Shown here piece by piece: positions 46,988-59,052 of a DNA stretch of 64,000 nt. The position numbers and the translations under genes are program-made. Every line of letters starts with the position of its first letter. The first letter of the stretch is position 1. Under the pieces are notes generated by a model. It had not been told where the DNA came from and ran no database searches. It saw nothing but the letters and a program-made list of their open reading frames with translations. Source of the DNA: Populus alba. Lineage: Eukaryota > Streptophyta > Magnoliopsida > Malpighiales > Salicaceae. The DNA lies in contig NC_133295.1 in assembly GCF_005239225.2 (NCBI RefSeq), positions 13,082,001-13,146,000 of the forward strand, given 5' to 3'.

Positions 46988-47474
46988 AGCGGAAATTTGA
47001 AGAAAGATAAGGATGTTTCAATGGAAGAAAGGTTTCTCTGTTTCTTTGAATATTAACGTGAATATACAACTTGCTCTTCTATACGAGCTGCTGTTTTTTA
47101 TAACATTACAAGTTGCTTAATTTGGATACATTGACTTGCCATTCTTAGCTGATCTATTTCCATAACAATCCAACGTCTCTTTCTCTTTCTGGTTCCTGTC
47201 ATAAACTTCATTGCTGCTGCTGTTGATTTATTTCCATAACAAGCCAACGTCTCTTTCTGTTTGTGTCTTGTTACCATGAGAGTTGGTTTGTTTCCATTGT
47301 TGCTGGCGATTCTAATTAGCCAACGTCTCTTTGATTTGTTTCCATGTTGCTGATGACTGCTGCAGTTGATTTGTTTCCATGAGGGCTGATTCGTTTCCAT
47401 GTTGGTTTCCACGTTGCTGGCTTACAGCTGCAGTTGAATTGTTTCCATGAGCATCTGTCTTATTACCATTAACA
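46988..47474 (-). repeat. 5' LTR of element 2
   Basis: 487 bp, matching 41848-42335 apart from one base. Confidence 0.95.
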
Positions 47475-48536
47475 CTTTCAAGTACCTGGAAAACTATTTT
47501 TAAAAGGGGTCTGCTGGCTGCATTTTCCAGACCAATGTCTTTGTACCACCTGCATATGATACTCAACACAAAATCATTTGACAGAAAAAAGTACTGGGCT
47601 GCCTTACCGACTATGGAAGACTACATCATGAGTTTTTTTTTTATTTAAAAAAAAAAATTGGCTAGACAGAGTCATACGCAGTTGTGGACATTTATCAAAC
47701 TTCACTGGCAGAAAATTAAGGCATTCAAATATTATAATGATGAACATAAAAAACTCACATGTTTATCAAAACAACGTCAGCGATTGCCAAGGCAAATAGG
47801 GTGCTTTGTTTCTCAAACGCTGTATCATCCTGAAAAAAGTACGTAGTCGCAGTGCCAAACTTGTATAAGCATCACATTCGCAGATTGAAACCATTCAGTA
47901 ATCAACGATTTGTATGTCACAGAGGTTGCAAAGAATACAATGGAACCATAAAACCCTCTCAATTAACAAAGCAAAGCTAAAGTAATTGAAAGCTCTAAGA
48001 GTTACCTCGCCTCTTTGATTGCTGTCGGTTCCCTCGAAATCCATGGCAATCGTGAAAGGGTCAATATCACTACACTTTGCAATCCAAATGCCCTTGGTTG
48101 TTTGACCTCTGAAACGTATATAACTACATTATCTTCCTCTTTCATGTATACAAAGCAACAAGAACAGTCAAATACACAAATTCTCAACTAAAAATAAAAT
48201 AAAATCAAACCTTCCATTGTATGCGTCCATCTCCTCGAAATTGGTATGGAAGGTCTGATTCATTAGGGTGCTTTTCCCTGCTCAAGATCAATTAAGCAAA
48301 AAGCTATCACTACCAACTTCATTAAAATCAATGACTATTAAGAAATGATTAATAAATCAACACGAAGTTAAGAAGTTGAACACTTGCTTACCGCTACTCT
48401 GTGAGCCAATGATGGCAACAATAGCATAGGAGAGACCGGACTGAGCGAACTCGGTGGCTGTCATGAAGTCTTTGAGTCCATCCACGTTGAACTTGCCATT
48501 TCCATCAACCAGCTGCATGCCTTGCTCCATTTTCAT

Positions 48537-51500
48537 TAACGATCTAACTCAACCACAATAACAACAACTCTTGAAGTGTCTTCCTTCCTGTGTTTGTGTT
48601 TCTGGGCTGCGGAGGAACCTTAAAGCAAAAGTAAAGTGGCAGGGACGAAGGATCCTATTAAAATAAGTCTGCATGAGTCTACTTCTACTCGAAGAAGTTG
48701 TTTGCTTTTTTGCTTTTGAGTTCCCTCTCCAGCAAGATAATAGTAAACTATAAAATATTAGTCTCGCTAGTTTTGACTAATGAGTTAAATAATCCCTCTA
48801 GTTTCAAAAACAAACTAATTAGTTCTTATGTTTTTAAATTCACACCCTTAACATGATTTGTTTCATCTATTTCATGTTCTTTTTCAATTTATTTCATTTT
48901 TTATTTTAAGTATCTATTTCAAGAGAAGAAAAAAGTAGTCCGTAGTAGATATTACGATAAGCTTACAAGGAGAAAAGAAAAAAAAACAATTAACAACAAC
49001 GAATAAAATCAATTATGTTTGATAAAAAAATTAATAATTTTTTTATAAAACAAGTTTAGAATGAAATTCCTAATAACTCCGAAGTGTCTTCCTTCCTGTG
49101 TTTGTGTTTCTAGGTTGCAGAGGGATCTTAAACACATAAGTAAAGTGGCAGAGACAAAGGATCCTATTAAAGTAAGACCTCATGAGTCTACTTCTACTGT
49201 AAGTTGTTTGCTTTTTTGGCTTTTGAGTTTTGACCCCACTAATAATAATAAAGAAAAAAAGAAAAAGAAAAGGAAAAGAAAAGAAAACTCGACTAAACCT
49301 ATATACTCACTCTCAAGCAGGTCCCAAATCTATAAATTTATCAAGTTGATCTCAAATGTTTAAAGCAATTCTCAATCAGGTATTTCTAATATAAATCATA
49401 TATAAATATTTTATTTAATAATTTAAGCTTTTAAGTTGAATTGGTTCAATTTGATATATAACCAAGTGGTCACAAGTTCAAATCTTATCACCCCTATTTA
49501 TTTGATAAAAATCAAGCACAAGTTAATGTGGGCCTGTATAAATTTCTTACCCGAATTAAGGGCTTTCATTTAAAGGGATGTTTTAAAGAATAATATAAAT
49601 CATATCTTAAAATTTCACCTAATAGGTTAAGTTTTTTGGTTGAATTGATTCTTTGACATGGAGATTAATTATTTATGTGTTTTAAATTATTTTGAATTAA
49701 AAAAAAATTTATTTTAAATTAATTATTTTATTATTTTTAGATATTTTGTTGATAAAAGAATCGATAAAATAACATATCCAAGTTTAATGTCTTAACTCAA
49801 TATTCTTTTTTCATAAATTTTCAGGGTAAACTATAAATTATTCTCTCTAGTTTTGCGAAATGAGTTCCTGAAACTAATTAATTAGTCTTTATATTTTAAA
49901 ATCAGCCCACGACTTGATTTGTTTCATCCATTTCATGTTTTTTTCCAATTAATTTCATTTCATTTTAATTTTAAGTATTAATTTCAAAAGAAAAAAGAAA
50001 GATAATATGAAAAGACTATTAAAAAGAAAATATTTTTTTGAATAAAAATTATTAAATTAAATATGTTTAACACTGGTAAAAAATTAATTAATTAATTTTC
50101 GAAATTAGAAAGACTATTCAATTTATTTTGAAAATATAAAAAAGAACCTAGCTAATTTATAATTTACTCTTCTTATCGCTAATGACTATCAAAGCACCAC
50201 TAAACTTTGACTTACGTTACCAAAATACGTTACCAAACTCTCAACTGAGTCCCAAATCCATAAATTAATCAATGTCATCTCAAATGTTTAAAACAGTTCT
50301 CAATCAGGTCTTTCTATTAATGTTCATCAATATTTTTTTCAAATTTTCTTTAATTTAATTGTATAAATTATGCGTATAAGATTAAAACTATTAAAAGAAA
50401 TTGATTAAACGATACAATTGAGAAATGCAAGAAATATTTTAGATTAATTAAGTTGAAAAATGTATAGACTGGAAATGTAATTGAGAACAAGTAAATGGAT
50501 GTACGATTAAATTGATGTTTTCTTTTATTATGTTTATTGGAAATTTGACTTAGTTTTTTTTTTTTGGAAAATATAATTTTTAGTTAGTTTTTGTGTGTTA
50601 AAGGGGTAACATAACATAGCCAAGTTTAATGTCTTAACTCGGTACTCTTCTTATATTAGGCTTAAAAAAATTAGTGCTCCTAGTGTTACTTGTAATTGAG
50701 CCCAATAATATCTAGGGTAAATTATAATTTATAGTTAGTTTTACTTGTAATTGAACTATGATAACCCTAAATAAAGTAAATTAAAATAAATTATAAGACT
50801 TAATTACAATAAACTCATTGTTAAATAATAAAATTGAGAAAAAATTTATCTATAAAGAGAAATAATAAAACAACCTAAGTTTATCCATATTAACTTGTAA
50901 AACTCATGACCTAGAACAAAAGAGTGAGGTAATTTCATAGAAAATAAATTAAACAAATAAAAAAAATTATTCATAATCAACCAAATGTTCAAGATGTTGA
51001 ATGATGAAATTGAAAAAAAAAACACCATTTAAAAATAGATAAAAATACTCGAAACAACTAAGTTAACTCATTGAACCCATAACATAGATCATGAGACTAA
51101 TATAACAACCAAAAAAGAAAACCATAATAAAATTATAAAAGTTCAATCTTCAATAAACCAAGTGTTCAATGATGAAGTTAGGGAAAAACATAGATTTAGT
51201 TTTTTTTTAAAAAAAGATTATTCACATAACAAAAGTACAAAACGATTAGAACAAAATTGGAATTTTAGGCTGGAATTTGACTAAAAAATCCAGAATGGAC
51301 CAAGATCCTAAGCGAGATGAAATTTATTTCGAGTTATTTTGTTTTTTTTTAACTGGTACAAGATATATCAAACATTCTCGATGAAACATAACAAAATTGA
51401 CAACCTTGACAAATAATGTTGATTTGTCAAACACAACACTTTTTGGAAGAATATATGAAATATAATGAAATTGAAGTTCTCAAAATTATGAAAGTGTAAG

Positions 51501-51930
51501 TGTTAGTTACATTGTTATAAAACCTGGACTAGCTTGTGGGTTAATCTAGGGCCTGGACTGGTCTGGGTTAATAAAAAAAACCTCTAATAATTTTCTTAGT
51601 CAAACTCAGATGATCTATTTAGTTGACTCAGAACCTAAGTGATTTGACCTAGTTGGCACCATTTTAAATTTGGGATAAAAAAATTATCTATCTCAAAATA
51701 GGCAGCAACCATGTAGAACACTTAATAACCTCTCCCTTTTCCAGTCCCAATCCTGCTTCTTCATTTTCTTTTTCCCTCGTAATTGAGGGCCTTAACCTCA
51801 TCAACACTTTTTGCAATATCTCTTCTTACTCCTCTAGTTAATTTATCAGCAATGAGAAGTCTTGCCTCAACCTTTCCCTCTCCCCCAATAGAGAAAACCA
51901 ACAACAAGACCAACCAATGGCATTGATGTT
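48537..51930. other. Repeat-rich intergenic region upstream of gene C
   Basis: No gene seen. The 150 bp upstream of gene C (about 48570-48725) recur at about 49078-49230. A longer, weaker direct repetition links 48735-49390 with 49826-50320 (shared 'gtttcatc', 'tcatctcaaatgtttaaa' and 'gttctcaatcaggt' words), and shorter pieces recur near 50610-50730. Around 51500-51660 is another dispersed-repeat-like stretch. Short open frames here have no recognisable domain. Confidence 0.5.
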
Positions 51931-51939
51931 GTCACACCT

Positions 51940-54080
51940 AGACATTGCAGCGACCGATTGAAAATTTTCATGTAATTTATCGGACAAAGAACGGATATCT
52001 AGCTTCTCGTTCTTTGGGGAATTTTTTAGTTAAAGGAGTCACCACCTAGTATTATGGTCACTAGAAATCCTAACTGGTCAACAAAGATTTAATGGTACGA
52101 AACTGGTTATGCAAAAAAAAAGATGTTATCACCACTTAAGCATCTCGTTTGAGGCAGACTCCATGCTGATTTTGTTTAAAATTGCTAAGAATTTTTTTTT
52201 TCTATTCTTCTTATTATGTTCCTGAATCTGGCATTAGTATATAGTTCCTACAAATATTTTCAACTTTAACATTGGTAAATATTGCAAAAAAAAAAAACAT
52301 AATATTCCTGACTTTAGTGTCAATGACTAATTTTACAAAAAAATAAATTGAAGAAGAATTTTCCATTTCCATCTCTTTTTGTTTACCCTTTTATTATTAT
52401 TTTCTCCTTTTAGATGGAAATTAAAGGAACATTACACAATAAATTTTGCATTTAATAGTAATGGTTCATAGATTGAGCACATATTATAAAATACAAAACA
52501 CAAAGAAAAAAATAAAACAAAGTGTGAGGAGTCCACAAATAAATTAACGAAGATCCCTAAAACTTTTCAAAACTTTCTAATATCAAAAAGAAATTTGTTT
52601 GGCCAAATATCAAAATAAAAAAGGAATAAAATACATGGAAAATACATAAAAATATGTTTTTTCAAATACACCCTTAGCAAACACAATTTGTATTAGCTGG
52701 GCCTAAGGCCCAGACACAGCCCAATGTTTTTCTTCTTTTTTTATACTGGACTGGGTCTCGCTTAGCCGTACGGGTTCCCGGCTCAGCTCCTTTTCTTTGT
52801 TTCTTGTTTTTTTACTTGCAAGCGTGCGTGAACAGAAGGGGAGTAATGAAAGTGCGGGGAGGGGGAGAATTAAAAGTGACTTGCGTGTTTTTGCAGCGAC
52901 CTTGAGCGGAATGCTGGTGCTGGATGAAGCACTCCTCGGACTTCCTCTCTGCTCCTCGTCTTCTCTTCTTGGTCTTTACGTTTTGCTTTCTCAAGACCCA
53001 GTCCTCTCCTCCCTTCCGCTCTCTTTTCTTTGTATTTTCTTTCTGGTTTTTATCTCTGTATCGTCTCTGTTTTTTTTTTTTTTTCGTTCTCTCTCTCTCG
53101 GTCTCTTTCTCTTGCGTTTTTTTTCTTTTCCTTTTTCCTCTGGTTGATGGGATTAACTAGGTGAAGGGAAGTTGAAGTCCCCTGTTCCTCTCGAGCCCTC
53201 TCTGTTTTTGGTTCTGCCTCCCTTGTTCTCCTGGTCTCCTCTCGTCTGGTTCTCCCCCCCTGCTTTTTATAGGGCTGGACTTCTGGTGGTTCATCTGCCA
53301 CCGTCTCTTCCCTTTCAGGATGAGGATAAGCGTGGCTTGGGGTGTTGGTGTCTGCCCGGACTCGGACACCAACAGTCCTGCCACGGCTGGACTGTTGGTG
53401 GTGGATTTTGACCCGGACTCTGGCTGTGTATTTGTAGGGGCAGCATGATTGGCTTGGGACCCTTGGTAGACCACATCGGTCCGCGTTTGCTGCGTTTGAG
53501 CCGCCCGTCATGGGTGGCATTTTGAATTTTTTTCTCACAGGAACAGAGGAAGAAGACGATGAATGGGAATGAAACGGCGCCGTTTCTAGGCTGGGGCGGC
53601 TCGTTTTCCATTTGGTCCTCGAAGTTGACTTGTTCTAATTAAGCCCCTGTTCCAAATTGTAATTAGACCCCTGGATTTCGGCTCCTATTCACTTTGGTCC
53701 CTGGAATTTAAGTTCTTGCCATTTTGACTCAAATTGACCCTGAACTTTGATATTTCTTCAATTAAACCCTTGATTGTATTAATTAACTAAATCAAAGTTT
53801 AATAATGTCCCCAAACTTATTAATTCTTTTAATTTCTAGTAAAATTGACTCCCAAACTTAATTCAAATCTGATTAGTTCTCAAAACTTTTAATTTGTGTT
53901 GACTTGAATCAAATTTTAAATTATTTTTTATTCATTTTCATTTTTTATTGAATTTATGTTGTCAAAATTTTAATTATGACAAATGTCTTCACAAATATAT
54001 CATCCACTGGTATGTGTTGGTGGTTGGGTTTGTAGTACCCAGTTTTCTAGTTATGGTCGCATGGTCACGGAAAAGTGAAA
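51940..54080. other. Probable decayed LTR-type repeat, non-coding
   Basis: Words such as 'ggagtcaccacctagtatt' and 'gtcactagaaatcctaac' near 52035-52070 resemble LTR sequence common in tree genomes. 52720-53300 is strongly pyrimidine-rich on the plus strand and much richer in G+C than its surroundings. 53600-53800 has repeated 'aattaaaccc'/'ttggtccctg' words. Overlapping open frames on both strands at 52800-53610 are low-complexity and have no domain. I cannot define ends or type. Confidence 0.35.
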
Positions 54081-54203
54081 GAGAACATAAAAAGAAAATA
54101 TTGGTTATGCCATACCTCTTATAAAATTTAGGTTATTTATTGAACATTGTTTTATTGTACTCGATTATGCAGCACTGATTCTCTGAAATCTTCATTGTAG
54201 AAG

Positions 54204-54410
54204 TAATTATGTTAGTGTTTTTAAAAGCTATTAGAGTTTGTAACTATTGGAAATTTGTTTTAATTAAACAAATTATAGGTGAATGAAAAATTAATCTCAA
54301 ATAATCTAATTATGGTGGTGTTTTTAAAAGCTCCTAGAGTTTGTAACTATTGAAAATTTGTTTTAATTAAACAAATTATAGATAAATGAGAAATTAATCT
54401 CAAATAATCT
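54204..54410. repeat. 103-bp tandem repeat, two units
   Basis: 54204-54306 and 54307-54410 match apart from scattered substitutions (shared 'gtgtttttaaaagct' and 'aattaatctcaaataatct'). Confidence 0.9.
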
Positions 54411-55969
54411 TTTTTACATTGTATTGTTTTGGCTAACCTAACTCTTTTACATTTTGTTTAGGATCTTTTTGCTACAGTTTGATTCATTTTCTTCTATTAA
54501 TCTAAGTGATTCTTAACTTCAATTGCCACTTGTTTTGAAATATTATTCACAATTTCCATCATAATATGATTAAAGTCAAAGATTACTTCATCATTTCATT
54601 TTCTTATTTTGATATTCAATTTTGAATTAACATCTTATAATTTCCTAATCATTCCTTTATAAGATTTTTTATTTAAGTTTTGAAATTTCTCTACTTCGTG
54701 TTCTAGACTTCTTTCACCATCTTGTCTCTCTAAGATTTTTGGCTTTAGAATGTCATAGTTAGATCTCTTATTCATTGCCAAAAATCCCTTTATGATAATC
54801 TTTAATTAATCATTTTCATCTTTTGTTCATGTTTTTCTTTAATTTCTTCGAAAAGAAGCCTGTATTTTTCTTTAATTATTTTGTTAGCTTCTTCCACCAT
54901 TTGTTCAAAGAGTGTATATATATTTCTCTTTTAGACCGATAAACTTGCGTTCCTCTTCTTCATTTTCTATTGCTACCCTTGGAATGATTGATTCTATATT
55001 TCTTTTTTCAACAAGAATATCCATCATAGTAATTTCGACCTTCCTAGTACTATAGTTTCAAAGAAACATATATGAGATTCACACTATAGTCACTAATTAT
55101 TTCAGGCTTTTTCGTGCTTGCCTCAACTAAGAGAATTTTGAATTTTAAAATTAGATACTAAATTTAATGTTAACAATCTGAACTTCAAATACTGTTTTTA
55201 TAACTCTAAACTTGTAGTTCCAAACTTATAACAATATTTTAAAATTTGTATGGTCCTTTAATATGTAGATTCAAACTTATTGGCAAATCTAAGTTTCCAT
55301 ACCAATTATTGGAAATTAAACACAAAGTATTTGAACCTTTCAAGTACTTATTGATTGATCAAACTCTTATTAAAATTATAAATGCATTTACTTTTATATT
55401 TATAGAAAAATTACAACCTCGAACTATCATAATCCAATAAAAATTTTAACTAACCAAGTCAACAAGGAGAAACTAATTAGTCTAACACAAATCTTTTATT
55501 TTATTAATAATTTCTTACTTACACTAAAATTTACTAGTCTAACATAAATATTTTTTTAATCAAGAATTTTGACTTACATTAAGATTTTATTTAACAGTTA
55601 TTATAAGAGAGAATTAGTGCTAAAAGAACTATACTTTACCTTATTATATTATAGATTCTTTCCACCATTTCTACAGGGATGAAAAATGGTTTGCTATCCT
55701 TTACTACTAGGATGTCGAAATTGTTTTTGTTAATATATTTTATCCAAATATATTTAGTAGGTAACAAAAATTTAGGAAACAATTTCTTTTTCAAAGTTTA
55801 AAATAAAAAGTTTGGTAGCTTTATTGAGAAAAAAAAATAGAATTACACGTAATAAATTATTCTGAATCACATGAAATTAAAAAAAAAATAGTATGCAATA
55901 AAATAAATCACAAAACATAGTTTCTTGTACGGTGGCCAAATATATAAGGCACACGAATCATAAACTATA
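54411..55969. other. AT-rich intergenic region
   Basis: No gene or domain seen. Small open frames (for example 55246-55440) look random. Confidence 0.4.
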
Positions 55970-56009
55970 TTATTCATTGTCACAGTCATCAACGGTGTCA
56001 TCTGCAAGG

Positions 56010-56091
56010 TCATCGGCACTCTCGCAATCGACATTGTCATTAGATAGGTTATGGGCACTATCATCGGCACTCTCGCAATCGACATTGTCAT
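56010..56091 (-). repeat. 51-bp-period repeat in the gene D tail
   Basis: The same 31 bases lie at 56010-56040 and 56061-56091. On the minus strand they encode DNVDCESADD twice, giving an acidic end. Confidence 0.9.
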
Positions 56092-56505
56092 AGGTTATGA
56101 GCTTTTTCCTAAACTTCGGTTCTGGACCAGTCTGTATGAAATCAATTGTATAACTAGCGATATGATTCTTACATCAAGGTAGCACAATAACTTTTGTAAG
56201 AAGAAACAAATACCTTATCAGATTTCAAACGACTGAGCGCCTCCTTGGTAATTTGTTCACATCAAAATGTGGCAATCATCACCTAATAACAAATAAAATT
56301 GAGAAATACAATCACACAGGAAAATCTAATTAATTTTTCACAAAAGAAGTCATCAATATATAAATAAACCTCCATAGCAGGAAGATCCAGATTCTTGTTC
56401 TCCTTTATGGTTTTCCATATCTGTTCTGCACGAAGGGGAAACCCTGAAGCAGGTTGGACATCGTTCTTATCACCAGCAAGACCTCCCGGAGAGATAGAAT
56501 GGAAG

Positions 56506-56714
56506 TGATGGACGAAATGTTTTACACAATATTCAGTCATTCTTATTAATCAATTAAGCTATACATATAGGTTTACAAGAAACTATCAAAGCCTAAATAC
56601 AGGGAAGGATAAGTTACAAGAACAAAGATAAGTTGTAGTTGTTGCTGAATATAAGGAAATTCAAATATGGAAGACTTGATCTTCAGCTTGATAATGTTGA
56701 TCTTCATTCTAATA
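56506..56714 (-). repeat. 3' LTR of element 3
   Basis: 209 bp with terminal bases TA...CA in the element sense. A purine tract (56715-56725) abuts it. The pol stop is 9-11 bases inside. Confidence 0.9.
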
Positions 56715-57822
56715 TGCCCCCTGAAGATAGGCCACGACTGGAGAGGCCAATCTTGCTCCGTAAATCTTGAAAGCGAGAACGAGGCAGAGGTTTTGTGAGC
56801 AGATCAGCAAACTGATCTACTGAGGAGACGTGAGCCACACGTAGAGCACCAGTTTGCACTTGATCACGTATAAAATGATAGTCAATGGCGACATGCTTCA
56901 TCCTTGAATGAAAGACCGGATTGGAGCTTAGTTGTGTGGCTCCTATATTATCACAGTAGATGACTGGAGTGTGAAGCAAGGTAATGCAAAGTTCTGAGAG
57001 CAGTGAATGAATCCAACACAATTCAGCTGCAGTAGCAACAACTGATCGATATTCTGCTTCAGTAGAGGATTTGGCTACAGTTTGTTGTTTCTTGGAGCTC
57101 CAAGAAATGAGATTGTTGCCAAGATAAACAAGGTGGGCACTAGTGGAAGTGTAGTCATCTTTGTTACCTGCCCAGTCAGCATCCGAGAAGGCTTGAAGAG
57201 AGTCAGAGAAGGCATGCAAGGAGAGTGGAGAATTGCATTTAAGAAGAATTCCTTCATGTGATGAGCCACATAAATAACGCAAAATTCGTTTAACACAATT
57301 CCAGTGCTCATCAGTTGGGGCATGCATGAACTGCGACATTTTGTTGACAGCAAAAGAAATATCTGGACGTGTGAGAGACAAGTATTGAAGGCTGCCTACA
57401 ACTGTTCTGTACTCTGTGGGATCTGACAGAATCGTTCCTGCTGATAATGTAAGCGAAGAGGAGTCTGTGGGCAGTGGAGTAAGAACAGGTTTAGACATGT
57501 CCATATGTGTTTTAGCAAGTAGCTCCTTGATATATCGACGTTGAGAAAGAAGAATGCCTTGACTTTGAGTAATGACTTCTACACCAAGGAAGTAGGAAAG
57601 GTTGCCAAGATCTTTGAGGGAGAACCGTTGTGCTAAACAATCAACAAACTGTGAGACAAGATCTGTATTATTACCCGTTAGGATAATATCATCTACATAT
57701 ACTAAAAGATATAACAACTTTGTGCCAGTTTGCAGAATGAAGAGAGAAGTATCAGAGTGTGAATTTCTGAAACCAGATTCCATGAGAAATTTACGTAACT
57801 CTTGATACCAAGCCCTTGGGGC
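56704..57822 (-). pseudogene. Element 3 RT C-terminus and RNase H
   Basis: Same frame as the upstream pol parts, after a stop at 57823-57825. It contains LVYVDDIILTGN (RT active site), LTRPDISFAVNKMSQFMHAP, SSTEAEYRSV, YCDNIGATQL and FADLLTKPL. Near 57190-57230 a short internal duplication gives AFSDSLQAFSD before DADWAG. It ends at TGA inside the 3' LTR. Confidence 0.85.
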
Positions 57823-59052
57823 TTATTTGAGTCCGTAGATAGCCTTATGAAGTTTACACACATGAGTGGGATGATCTGAGTCAATGAAGCCAGGCGGCTG
57901 AGCCATGTAGACTGTTTCTGTCAAGGTACCTTGGAGGAATGCATTGTTAATATCTAATTGTCGAAGAGACCAGCCATTGGCAACAGCAACACTGAGCACA
58001 AGACGAATAGTGGTTGGCTTAATTACTGGACTGAATGTCTCTAGATAATCCACACCTGGTCGTTGATGAAAGCCCTTGGCTACAAGTCGGGCCTTGAATC
58101 TGTCAACTGAGCCATCAGGATGGCATTTGATGCGAAAAATCCATTTGCAGCCTACAAGGTTTGTAGCAAGAGATGGAGAGACAAGTTCCCATGTTCCATT
58201 GCGAACAAGAGCATTGTATTCATCTGACATAGCAGTTCTCCAGTTGGAATTTTTAAGTGCTTGGGCAACAGTGGTGGGTTCTGAAGTAGGTGAAGAAATG
58301 ACCTGTGTATGAAGGTTTAGTTTTTGAATTGGCTTGAGGATATTATTTTTGGCACGGGTAGTCATGGAGTGACAGGGAGGTGGTGGGGAGGCTGGGTGTG
58401 TAATAGGGGAGGGAGGAATTGGAGATGCAGCAGATAAGGGTGGGATTGAAGTAGCAGCAGCAGGAGGCAATTCTGGAGTAGTGACGACTGGAGTGTAAGA
58501 AGACAGCTGAGATGGAAGAGGGACAGAGACTTTAAGAACTGGGGGCAACCATGACACTGTAGTGGTTGAATTGGGGCGTGGAAGTGTGCTGTGGAGATTA
58601 GTATAAGGAAAAACAGATTCAACAAACTGGACATGTCGAGAAACAAAAGTTTTGGAAGTAGATGGTTCAAAACAAAGATATGCATGCTGTGATAATGAGT
58701 AGCCAAGAAAAACACATGGTTTGGATATAGGTTCTAATTTGTGGGACGAATATGGACGAATCCATGGATAACACAGGCAACCGAAACTTTTTAACTTGGA
58801 ATAGTTGGGTGCTGTTTTGAAAATTAATTCAAATGGACTAGAGAGATTGAGAGATGTGGTAGGCATCTTATTAATGAGATAAACAGCAGCACTAAATGCA
58901 TGATTCCAGAATGTTAATGGAAGGGATGCATGTGAGAGTAGCGTGAGGCCAGTCTCAACAATGTGACGGTGCCTACGTTCAGAATAGCCATTCAGTTCTG
59001 GGGTATGAGGTGGTGTGGTCATATGAGTGATTCCTGTTGTAGAGAGAAAATT
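57823..59052 (-). pseudogene. Element 3 integrase C-half and RT N-half
   Basis: Lies between the in-frame stops at 59053-59055 and 57823-57825. The integrase end ([16 protein letters not shown]), a Pro/Ser/Thr-rich linker (about 58370-58560) and the first part of RT ([34 protein letters not shown]) are clear. Confidence 0.85.

Larger units (their letters stand above)
41848..47474 (-). mobile_element. Ty1/copia LTR retrotransposon, element 2 (young, non-canonical LTR end)
   Basis: LTRs 46988-47474 (5') and 41848-42335 (3') differ by one visible base (an extra A near 42233). The target duplication is CTTTC (41843-41847 and 47475-47479). The primer site, complementary to initiator Met-tRNA, is at 46976-46987 directly against the LTR. 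Coding order is gag-protease, integrase-RT, RT end-RNase H. The LTR starts TGTTAATG but ends CCGCT rather than CA. It lies in intron 5 of RHD3-like gene C, with the splice donor 11 bp away; the empty site is visible in A (20622-20655) and B (33445-33475). Confidence 0.95.
35785..48536 (-). pseudogene. RHD3/SEY1-like gene C, decayed and split by element 2
   Basis: Exons 1-5 lie right of element 2: 48392-48536, 48211-48277, 48006-48108, 47759-47829, 47486-47549. They are intact (P-loop [23 protein letters not shown]). Exons 6-9 (41509-41574, 41347-41394, 41190-41252, 41020-41076) are also in frame. Exon 10 (about 40487-40642) has frame breaks after RQRFVHPS. Exon 11 (40335-40403) is fine. Exon 12 (about 40150-40245) has an extra base. 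Exons 13 and 14 (about 39756-39843, 39411-39593) are badly eroded. The 3' exons are 37290-37381, 36919-37187, 36750-36846, 36494-36649, about 36276-36385 (ends in a stop where C' has a normal donor) and 35785-35979 (frame-shifted). A functional full-length product is not possible. Confidence 0.8.

Noticed and set aside
52797..53611. Several overlapping open frames of 78-162 codons on both strands
   Set aside because: They follow from a pyrimidine-rich, low-stop tract; the proteins are low-complexity (Leu/Phe/Ser or Arg/Glu/Lys) with no domain, and the strands mirror each other.
55867..56091. A separate small repeat protein gene
   Set aside because: The repeats lie in frame with the acidic tail of gene D; the alternative frame rich in Met/Pro is a shadow.
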